This document shows positions 1-5,190 of a stretch of DNA of 5,190 nucleotides, in pieces. Both the position numbers and the translations under genes were made by a program. Below the pieces are notes generated by a model. That model had not been told where the DNA came from and did not search any database. It worked only from the letters and a program-made list of their open reading frames with translations. How positions within the stretch are numbered: position 1 is the first letter of the stretch; each line of letters starts with the position of its first letter. This stretch comes from Desulfotignum sp. (lineage in GTDB: Bacteria; Desulfobacterota; Desulfobacteria; Desulfobacterales; Desulfobacteraceae): positions 1-5,190 of the forward strand of contig JAIPDY010000224.1 in assembly GCA_021737445.1 (NCBI GenBank), given 5' to 3'.

Positions 1-1024
1 GGGTGTTGTGGGGGCATTCACCCCGAGGAATTATCCGGTGTCCATGATCACAAGAAAACTGGCTCCGGCCCTTGCAGCCGGATGCACTGTGGTGCTGAAG
101 CCGGCTGAGGCAACCCCTCTTTGCGCCATTGAGATGTTCAAATTATTTGAGCAGGCCAAATTTCCCAAAGGCGTAGTAAATCTGGTCACCACACTGGATC
201 CCGAACCTGTGGGCGAGCAGTTTGTGTCCAGCCCGGTTGTCAGAAAACTTACCTTTACCGGTTCCACTAAAGTGGGGAAAATGCTGGCGGGCAGGGCCGC
301 AGCAAACATGAAACGCATTTCTCTAGAGCTTGGCGGCCATGCCCCTTTTGTTGTGTTTGATGATGCAGACCCGGTTCATGCAGCCAAGGGAGCCGTACTG
401 GTCAAATTTTTGAACACAGGGCAGGCATGCATCAGCCCCAACCGGATCTTTGTTCCCCGGCATCTGGTGGATGCCTTTACAACAGAATTCACCAGGCGTG
501 TCAATGCGATGAAGCCTGGCAATGGCATGGACCCGGGGGTCAAAATAGGCCCCCTTGTTGGACCTGATGCCATTGCAAAAGTTGAAAATCAGGTGGCAGA
601 TGCACTGAATAAAGGCGCACGGTTGGTCACCGGGGGAAAGCGGCTCACAGACGGCCCGTTTGAAAAGGGATATTTTTATGCCCCCACCGTTCTGACGTAT
701 GTAACAAAACAGATGCTGATCTTTCGTGAAGAAACTTTTGGCCCGGTTGCACCCATTATCGCATATGATCCGGAAGATGACGTGATTGCCATGGCAAACG
801 ATACCAATTACGGGCTTGCAGCATATGTTTACACCAAGGAGATCTCCCGTGCCATGGGCGCGTTAGAAAATCTTCGGTTCGCTATTATAGGAATCAATGA
901 TATCAATCCGACTTCTGCTGCGGCCCCGTTCGGGGGGATAAAGGACAGCGGTATGGGCAGAGAAGGTGCAAAAGAAGGTATTGATGAGTATCTGGAAACA
1001 AAACTGGGGGGATTTGCTGTTTGA
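1..1024 (+). CDS. NAD(P)-dependent aldehyde dehydrogenase, succinate-semialdehyde dehydrogenase-like (5' partial)
   Basis: Oxidises an aldehyde or semialdehyde to the acid with NAD(P)+, in the cytoplasm. The reading frame is open from the left edge (first whole codon at 2), so about 340 residues are present and roughly 140-150 N-terminal residues are missing compared with the usual 480 or so. Numbering from the GTG at 8, visible motifs are the transition-state Asn in PRNYP (N8), the cofactor-binding KPAE (31-34), FTGSTKVGK (83-91), the general-base Glu in LELGGHAP (E107), the nucleophile Cys in GQACISPN (C141), EETFGPV (241-247) and the C-terminal PFGGIKDSGMGREG. The GTG at 8 lies inside the conserved core and is not a real start. 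LELGGHAP with GQxCxSP recalls a subgroup annotated as semialdehyde dehydrogenases (from memory). The family is secure; the substrate is not. It ends 191 bases before the methyltransferase operon, so a functional link is only possible. Confidence 0.93.
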   Translation, partial: GVVGAFTPRNYPVSMITRKLAPALAAGCTVVLKPAEATPLCAIEMFKLFEQAKFPKGVVNLVTTLDPEPVGEQFVSSPVVRKLTFTGSTKVGKMLAGRAAANMKRISLELGGHAPFVVFDDADPVHAAKGAVLVKFLNTGQACISPNRIFVPRHLVDAFTTEFTRRVNAMKPGNGMDPGVKIGPLVGPDAIAKVENQVADALNKGARLVTGGKRLTDGPFEKGYFYAPTVLTYVTKQMLIFREETFGPVAPIIAYDPEDDVIAMANDTNYGLAAYVYTKEISRAMGALENLRFAIIGINDINPTSAAAPFGGIKDSGMGREGAKEGIDEYLETKLGGFAV

Positions 1025-1065
1025 AACGGCAACCGGTTCCGGGATACCATGCGCCGGCCTGTTGA

Positions 1066-1107
1066 AAATCGTCTGTTTTTTTTAAAAAACCAACCCCTGG
1101 ACGATTT
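1066..1107. terminator. Inverted repeat around a T8A6 block, possible terminator after the dehydrogenase gene
   Basis: AAATCGTC at 1066-1073 is a perfect inverted repeat of GACGATTT at 1100-1107. The spacer contains eight T (1076-1083) directly followed by six A (1084-1089), which can also pair with each other. Upstream, 1030-1064 holds an imperfect GC-rich hairpin with ccgg segments, but it ends 11 bases before the T run. This could end transcription of the aldehyde dehydrogenase gene, or be a regulatory palindrome for the operon. It is not a textbook intrinsic terminator, because no strong GC stem directly abuts the T tract. Confidence 0.3.
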
Positions 1108-1113
1108 ACACAA

Positions 1114-1144
1114 TTTACAATCTTCTGCTACGGTGAGCGATAAT
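1114..1144 (+). promoter_or_regulatory. Candidate sigma-70-type promoter for the methyltransferase operon
   Basis: TTTACA at 1114-1119 matches the -35 consensus at five of six positions, and GATAAT at 1139-1144 matches the -10 at five of six. The spacer is 19 bases, longer than the ideal 17. The -10 sits in an AT-rich stretch (TAATAATAATTTTAA), and a second TTTACA lies at 1105-1110. Predicted initiation near 1151 would leave a leader of about 65 bases before the start codon at 1216. I looked for a sigma-54 GG-N10-GC pattern around the TTGC at 1174-1177 and did not find it. The placement is inferred from consensus only. Confidence 0.35.
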
Positions 1145-1205
1145 AATAATTTTAAGTTCAAGATCCAGAGAGCTTGCCAGAAACCTGAACCTAACTCATA
1201 AATGC

Positions 1206-1212
1206 AGGAGGG
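1206..1212 (+). promoter_or_regulatory. Strong Shine-Dalgarno site fixing the MtrH-family start
   Basis: AGGAGGG lies three bases before the ATG at 1216. It decides between that ATG and an earlier ATG at 1202 in another frame, which opens only a 62-codon frame without family similarity and lies upstream of this site. Confidence 0.8.
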
Positions 1213-1215
1213 AAA

Positions 1216-2163
1216 ATGTTTCAATTTCAAAAAGAGCAAATCGTATGTGAAATCGGGGGTGTTAAATTCGGAGGTCAGCCAGGAGACTACCCAACTGTTG
1301 TCTGTAATTCAATCTTTCAAAAGGGAGACAAGGTTTTTGACGGTAAGCGTAAAGACGGTTTTAATGAAAAACTGGCAGCTGACCTGTTAAAGACCCAGGA
1401 CAAGCTCACAAAAGAAACAGGGGTCCCTGGAATGGCTGATATCGTTGCCAACACAGGCAAAGAATTTAAAACATTCATCGACTTTGTTGTTGACAATTCA
1501 GACATGCCTTTCTGCATTGATGCCTGGACATTAAAACCAAAACTGGAAGCGGCAGCCTATTGTGCTGAAAAAGGCCTGCTCGACCGTATGTTCTATAACA
1601 GCATTACGGTATGGGAACAGGATCTTGATACAGAGATCAAAGAAATGGCAAAAATAGGTGTCAAAAGTGTTCTTCTGGTTGCCTTTGATCAGGAGGACCA
1701 GAAACCCACTGGCAGAATAACCGGGACCCGGAAGTTGCTGGATGCCATTGAAAGAAACGGGGCGAAATTTGAAAATATCTTTGTGGATACATCTGTAATG
1801 AACGGTCCTGCCACAGCGCTTTGTTCTCTTGCCAACAAAATGATCAAGGAAAAATGGGGATTTCCCACAGGTTCTGCTCCATCCAATGGGTCTTACATGT
1901 GGAAAGAGGCCCGTGAAAAATGGGGATTTAAAGGATGGTCTGCAGCAGATGCAGCGCTTGAGTCCCTGGCTGCATTCATGCACCATGATATGATTTTTTC
2001 CGGACCCATGGTGGGGGCGGCCAGAATTATGCCGGCGATTGCCATGACCAATGCTTTCCAGGCCACAGCGATTTTCAGTGAAACCGGTCGCCTGCCCAAA
2101 GATGAGAACCATCCGCTGTTCAAACTGTTTCCCGATTTTGTGGAAAATCTGAAAAACAGTTAA
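1216..2163 (+). CDS. MtrH-family methylcorrinoid:tetrahydrofolate methyltransferase
   Basis: A 315-residue protein of the tetrahydromethanopterin S-methyltransferase subunit H family. In methanogens MtrH moves methyl groups between tetrahydromethanopterin and a corrinoid. Bacterial relatives, such as CmuB and the methyltransferases of glycine betaine demethylation, use tetrahydrofolate, the likely acceptor here. Length matches the family. Recognisable segments are the N-terminal EIGGVKFGGQPGDYPTV (12-28), MADIVANT (73-80), FCIDAW (99-104), YNSI (127-130), FVDTSVMN (189-196), the loop GSAPSNG (219-225) and a C-terminal segment rich in Ala and Met (265-285), as expected for a TIM-barrel pterin-binding enzyme. 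No signal peptide or membrane segment is seen, unlike membrane-bound Mtr complexes, so it should be soluble. It is the first gene of the operon, preceded by a strong ribosome binding site. The family is certain; the direction and pterin are inferred. Confidence 0.92.
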   Translation: MFQFQKEQIVCEIGGVKFGGQPGDYPTVVCNSIFQKGDKVFDGKRKDGFNEKLAADLLKTQDKLTKETGVPGMADIVANTGKEFKTFIDFVVDNSDMPFCIDAWTLKPKLEAAAYCAEKGLLDRMFYNSITVWEQDLDTEIKEMAKIGVKSVLLVAFDQEDQKPTGRITGTRKLLDAIERNGAKFENIFVDTSVMNGPATALCSLANKMIKEKWGFPTGSAPSNGSYMWKEAREKWGFKGWSAADAALESLAAFMHHDMIFSGPMVGAARIMPAIAMTNAFQATAIFSETGRLPKDENHPLFKLFPDFVENLKNS

Positions 2164-2208
2164 TTTTTTTGGAATGTAGCGGCATTTCAAAGATACCGCA
2201 TAACAAAA

Positions 2209-2214
2209 AAGGAG
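2209..2214 (+). promoter_or_regulatory. Ribosome binding site deciding the UroD-fold methyltransferase start
   Basis: AAGGAG lies five bases before the ATG at 2220. The same frame is open to an earlier ATG at 2169, but that one follows a T-rich stretch with no useful ribosome binding site and sits only six bases after the previous stop. The 17 extra residues it would add do not resemble the family's N-terminus. Confidence 0.75.
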
Positions 2215-2219
2215 AAGGT

Positions 2220-3269
2220 ATGTCGGAATTTACCGGAAAACAAAGAGTCCAGAAATTGTTCAAGCGTGAACCCTTAGACAGAATGCCGTGTTTCAGTGGC
2301 CAGGGAACCGTGGTGATACAGGCGATTGAAAAAATGGGAGCCCCGTTTGCCAAAATTCATACGGATGCAAAATTGATGGCGGAATCAGCCATCACCTCTG
2401 CCAGATTGTTCAACATGGATGGTGTGGTTGTCCCCTATGACATGGCCACGGTTGCAGAGGCCATGGGCCGCGGGATCTCCCTTTACGAAAACGCAGAAGG
2501 CATTATCTATCCCACGGTGCCCGATAAATGGAAAACCCTGGAAGAAATTGATATCCCCAAAGATTATATGACACAGGGCCGTCTTCCCCTGGTGGATGAA
2601 GCCTTTAAAATCATTAAAAAAGAAGCGCCGGATCTTGCCGTGGGTGCCTGGGTGTTAGGGCCGTTCACCCTTGCAGGACAGATCATGGAACTGGATATTC
2701 TGTTAAAAGGACTGAAAAAGAAAAAAGATGAAATCGCAGTATTCCTTGATCAGGTAACCCAGGTGACCATTGATTTGTGCAAACATTACCAGGAACTGGG
2801 TGTGGATTTTATATCGGTCAGGGAAATGGGATCGGGAACCGATCTGTTATCTCCCCGTATGTGGAAAACCTTGATCGGGCCCAATTTGAAAAAAGTGTTT
2901 GATTCCATCACAGATGTTCCATGTGTGAATCATATTTGTGGTTCAACAGATATGATTATTGAAATGATGCATGAATGCGGGGCAGATGCATTGTCAGTCG
3001 ATCAGAAAAATAATGTGGCGGAAACCCGTAAAAAACTGGGCAATGATGTTCTTATATTCGGTAATTTTGATCCATATAATACCCTGACCCAGCTTGAGGA
3101 TCAGGCCCAGGTGGAAGCAATCATCAAAAAATGTATTGATGACGGCCAGGATGCTGTCTGGCCAGGGTGTGACATCTGGCCGGATGTCAGACCGGAAAAT
3201 ATGGAAACATATACAAAAACTGTCAGGGAATATGGGAAAAAACCATCCCCGGCAGTTGGCAGACTTTAA
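2220..3269 (+). CDS. UroD-fold corrinoid methyltransferase (MtaA/MtbA/CmuA group)
   Basis: A 349-residue cytoplasmic protein of the uroporphyrinogen decarboxylase superfamily, methyltransferase branch. Family members move a methyl group between a corrinoid protein and a zinc-activated thiol (MtaA, MtbA and MtsA with coenzyme M) or from a methyl donor to the corrinoid (CmuA with chloromethane). The zinc site HxC...C is present as H238-x-C240 (NHICGS) and C317 (WPGCDIWP). Other family segments are LFKREPLDRMP (13-23), GPFTLAG (147-153), the GSGTDLLSP region (204-212) and FGNFDP (280-285). The zinc site and the position beside a dedicated corrinoid gene argue against true haem-pathway HemE. Length is normal for the MtaA type, and unlike CmuA no corrinoid domain is fused; that function is the next gene, 20 bases on. 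It may be the substrate-side methyltransferase here, since no other candidate is visible. The substrate is unknown. Confidence 0.88.
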   Translation: MSEFTGKQRVQKLFKREPLDRMPCFSGQGTVVIQAIEKMGAPFAKIHTDAKLMAESAITSARLFNMDGVVVPYDMATVAEAMGRGISLYENAEGIIYPTVPDKWKTLEEIDIPKDYMTQGRLPLVDEAFKIIKKEAPDLAVGAWVLGPFTLAGQIMELDILLKGLKKKKDEIAVFLDQVTQVTIDLCKHYQELGVDFISVREMGSGTDLLSPRMWKTLIGPNLKKVFDSITDVPCVNHICGSTDMIIEMMHECGADALSVDQKNNVAETRKKLGNDVLIFGNFDPYNTLTQLEDQAQVEAIIKKCIDDGQDAVWPGCDIWPDVRPENMETYTKTVREYGKKPSPAVGRL

Positions 3270-3289
3270 ATTATAAGGAGACTTAAAAA

Positions 3290-3961
3290 ATGGCTACACA
3301 TGAAGAAATTCTGGCAAAATTAAAAGAAGCCGTCGTGGAGTATGAAGAAGATGATTGTGCAGAAGCTGCCCAGGAGGCACTGGATGCAGGTATGGATCCC
3401 ATGGTTGCTGTAATGGACGGGCTTGCTGCAGGCATGGAAAAAGTGGGGGTTCTTTTTGATACCAATGAATATTTTGTGCCTGAGGTGTTAATGTGCGCAG
3501 ATGCACTTTACAAGGGCCTGGATATTCTTCGTCCCCATATCAAACTTGATGCGGATGTTCCAAAGGCATCTGTTGTCATAGGTTCAGTGCAGGGAGATGT
3601 CCATGATATCGGCAAAAATCTGGTGAAAATGATGTTTGACGTGGCAGGATGGGATGTTCACGATCTGGGAAGAGATGTTCCCCTGGAAACCTTTGTTGAA
3701 AAACAACTGGATGTAAAATCAGATGTACTGGCCATGTCTGCCATGATGACCACAACCATGATGGGAATGAAAAAAGTGATTGCCATGGTCAAAGAAAAAA
3801 ATCCAGACTGCCTGATTATGCTGGGAGGCGCTCCTGTGACCCGTGATGTTGCCAACCTTTTTGGCGCGGACGGGTATGCTGAATCAGCCGGCAATGCTGT
3901 ATCTGAAGGAATTAAAATGATCGGACGGCTCAGAGAATACCAGAAGGGCGATATCAAGTAA
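3290..3961 (+). CDS. Methyltransferase corrinoid protein (MtaC/MttC type)
   Basis: A 223-residue cobalamin-binding methyl carrier that shuttles a methyl group on cobalt between partner methyltransferases. The N-terminal half (about 1-88) is the helical B12-binding cap, with a typical VLFDTNEYFVPEVL segment (54-67). The C-terminal half is the Rossmann-like B12 domain, with the lower-ligand motif DVHDIG (D103-x-H105-x-x-G108) inside GSVQGDVHDIGKN, a Ser/Thr-rich MSAMMTTTM (149-157) and the GG of MLGGAPVT (177-184) that contact the nucleotide loop. Size and domain order match stand-alone corrinoid proteins of methylamine, methanol and O-demethylase systems. AAGGAG at 3275-3280 lies nine bases before the ATG. 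It lies between a UroD-fold methyltransferase and a corrinoid activator, so it is the likely shared methyl carrier of the operon. Confidence 0.95.
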   Translation: MATHEEILAKLKEAVVEYEEDDCAEAAQEALDAGMDPMVAVMDGLAAGMEKVGVLFDTNEYFVPEVLMCADALYKGLDILRPHIKLDADVPKASVVIGSVQGDVHDIGKNLVKMMFDVAGWDVHDLGRDVPLETFVEKQLDVKSDVLAMSAMMTTTMMGMKKVIAMVKEKNPDCLIMLGGAPVTRDVANLFGADGYAESAGNAVSEGIKMIGRLREYQKGDIK

Positions 3962-3980
3962 TTATAGGAGCTTAAGATAA

Positions 3981-5190
3981 ATGGCACAAGAACTTGTAAA
4001 TGTGATATTTCAGCCATCCGGCAGACGTGGAAAGGTGCCTAAAGGGTGCAGCATCATAGATGCCTCAAGATTTATCGGTGTGGATATCGAGGCCCTTTGC
4101 GGTGAATCAAAGGTTTGTGGAAAATGTATTGTTCGTATTGAAGAAGGCCATTTTGAAAAATATAATATTCACTCTTCCATGGATCATGTCACCCCATGGC
4201 AGGAGGATCTGGAAACCAAATTCATTAACGCTGAAAACAGGGCAAAAGGATTCAGGCTCGGGTGTGTGGCAAAAATCATGGATGATATTCTCATTTTTGT
4301 TCCTGAAGAATCCCGTTCCGGAAAACAGGTGGTTTCCAAAGCTGCCCGTGATATCAGAATCGATCTCGATCCCATGGTCAAGCTGTACACCATAGCGCTG
4401 AAAAAACCGGATTTTGAAGACAAGACCGGTGACTGGGAACGGCTTACCAATGGCCTTGCAAGGGAATACGGCCTCACCGGCCTCACCGGCCTCACCACTG
4501 ATATTGTGACGTTAAGAACGCTTCCAGGCGTGCTTAGAGCGGAGAACTGGGTTGTCACAGTCAGTGTCTGGAATGATAAAGAGGTCATCCGCATCCGGCC
4601 GGGGCGGGCAAAACATGCCTATGGCATGGCCATTGATGTGGGAACCACCACCTGTGCCGGATACCTGTGCGATCTGACCACCATGGAGGTTATCAATACC
4701 GCTTCCATGATGAACCCCCAGTGTAAATATGGGGAAGATGTCATGGCAAGGATCACCTTTCATATGACAACGCCCGGTGGTCTCAAACGGATGAGTGATG
4801 ATATCATAGAAGGGATCAACGACCTGATCGATAAGGCCATCGCCCCCACCCACCCGAAAAAGAAAAAGATCAAGAAGAAAAAAGGTGAAGATGGGCCGGA
4901 TGAATACAAAGAGATCATTGAAGAGGGTGTTGAATATCTCAGAATCACCAAACAAGATATTGAAGATATCACCATCGGGTTCAATACGGCCATGCACCAT
5001 ATACTGCTGGGGCTTGATCCAGAACCGGTGGGACTTGCTCCTTTTCCACCTGTAATTCATCACAGCCTGGATATCAAGGCAAGGGATCTGGGTATTGCAA
5101 TCAACCCCTCTTCCTATATTTTTGCCATGCCAAACGAGGCAGGCTTTGTGGGCGGAGATAATGTCGGTGTTCTTTTGGCTGAAGAACCGT
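3981..5190 (+). CDS. Reductive activator of corrinoid proteins (RACE), [2Fe-2S] plus ASKHA-type ATPase domain (3' partial)
   Basis: Uses ATP and a low-potential electron to return accidentally oxidised Co(II) corrinoid to active Co(I). The frame is open to the window edge: 403 residues, perhaps two thirds of the protein. An N-terminal plant-ferredoxin-like domain carries C40-x5-C46-x2-C49 and C95 (FRLGCVAKI) for one [2Fe-2S] cluster. A linker follows (about 110-210), then the ASKHA-type domain (DUF4445, RamA/COG3894-like) with the phosphate-binding AIDVGTTTCAGYL (217-229), NPQCKYGEDVMARI (245-258), FNTAMHHILLGLDPEPVG (334-351) and NEAGFVGGDN (385-394). The start is supported by TAGGAG at 3965-3970, ten bases before the ATG and 19 bases after the corrinoid gene's stop. 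Odd points are three GLT repeats at 164-172 and a lysine-rich insertion around 292-315. No C-terminal ferredoxin domain can be judged because the end is missing. Confidence 0.93.
   Translation, partial: MAQELVNVIFQPSGRRGKVPKGCSIIDASRFIGVDIEALCGESKVCGKCIVRIEEGHFEKYNIHSSMDHVTPWQEDLETKFINAENRAKGFRLGCVAKIMDDILIFVPEESRSGKQVVSKAARDIRIDLDPMVKLYTIALKKPDFEDKTGDWERLTNGLAREYGLTGLTGLTTDIVTLRTLPGVLRAENWVVTVSVWNDKEVIRIRPGRAKHAYGMAIDVGTTTCAGYLCDLTTMEVINTASMMNPQCKYGEDVMARITFHMTTPGGLKRMSDDIIEGINDLIDKAIAPTHPKKKKIKKKKGEDGPDEYKEIIEEGVEYLRITKQDIEDITIGFNTAMHHILLGLDPEPVGLAPFPPVIHHSLDIKARDLGIAINPSSYIFAMPNEAGFVGGDNVGVLLAEEP
4470..4496 (+). repeat. Perfect 3 x 9-base tandem repeat within the activator gene
   Basis: GGCCTCACC occurs three times without interruption, in frame, encoding Gly-Leu-Thr three times (residues 164-172), followed by one more Thr. 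It falls in the linker between the [2Fe-2S] and ATPase domains. Units of nine bases change length without shifting the frame. Confidence 0.95.

Noticed and set aside
1022..1201. The frame after the dehydrogenase TGA stays open for 58 codons to a TAA, raising UGA readthrough or selenocysteine.
   Set aside because: The protein already ends where the family normally ends. The downstream translation is Asn/Phe-rich with no family similarity and spans the T8A6 block and the candidate promoter. An open stretch of this length is plausible by chance.
829..1239. Minus-strand open frame across the end of the dehydrogenase and the intergenic gap.
   Set aside because: No ribosome binding site or recognisable motif; it is mostly the shadow of a strongly supported + strand gene.
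1531..2190. Minus-strand 219-codon open frame opposite the MtrH-family gene.
   Set aside because: Its sequence is Cys/His/Phe-rich and looks unlike any protein family, and the opposite strand carries an unmistakable full-length family protein.
2164..2219. Short GCGG...CCGC pairing in the gap before the UroD-fold gene, considered as a terminator or attenuator.
   Set aside because: Only four base pairs with a long loop and no following T run; the preceding T7 has no stem before it.
1216..3961. Possible in-frame amber (pyrrolysine) codons, as in methylamine methyltransferases.
   Set aside because: All three complete operon genes end in TAA and are full length without readthrough; no MttB, MtbB or MtmB sequence is present.
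4060..4395. Plus-strand 111-codon open frame overlapping the activator.
   Set aside because: It is a different frame inside the [2Fe-2S] domain, with no motifs and no ribosome binding site; the activator frame from 3981 explains this region.
4512..5063. Minus-strand 183-codon open frame opposite the activator gene.
   Set aside because: It is antisense to the conserved ATPase domain, has no start signal, and is a composition effect.

Overview
The window looks like part of a chromosome from an anaerobic, one-carbon-metabolising bacterium. My best guess is a marine sulfate reducer of the Desulfobacteraceae type. This is inferred from the moderate GC content, clean Shine-Dalgarno sites, and a tetrahydrofolate-linked corrinoid methyltransferase set next to an iron-sulfur corrinoid activator. 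An acetogen or another anaerobe is not excluded, and nothing in the sequence proves the lineage.

Layout, all genes on the + strand: (1) positions 1-1024 hold the C-terminal two thirds of an NAD(P)-dependent aldehyde dehydrogenase whose start lies upstream. (2) Positions 1025-1215 are a 191-base gap with an inverted repeat around a T8A6 block, a plausible promoter and a strong ribosome binding site. (3) From 1216 runs a tight four-gene operon with gaps of 56, 20 and 19 bases: an MtrH-family methyltransferase (1216-2163), a uroporphyrinogen-decarboxylase-fold methyltransferase of the MtaA/MtbA/CmuA group (2220-3269), a MtaC/MttC-type corrinoid protein (3290-3961), and a reductive activator of corrinoid proteins with an N-terminal [2Fe-2S] domain (3981 to beyond the window end).

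The four operon genes make a coherent pathway. A methylated substrate gives its methyl group to the Co(I) corrinoid protein. The MtrH-like enzyme most likely passes it on to tetrahydrofolate. The activator rescues corrinoid that has oxidised to Co(II). No MttB, MtaB or other classical substrate-specific methyltransferase is seen, so the UroD-fold protein is the best candidate for the substrate-side enzyme, as in chloromethane utilisation (CmuA/CmuB) or methylthiol metabolism (MtsA/MtsB). The natural substrate cannot be read from the sequence. The aldehyde dehydrogenase is probably a separate transcription unit, though it might process a product of the same pathway.

Oddities include a perfect 3 x 9-base in-frame tandem repeat and a lysine-rich insertion, both in the activator gene. 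No RNA genes, mobile elements or CRISPR arrays were seen.
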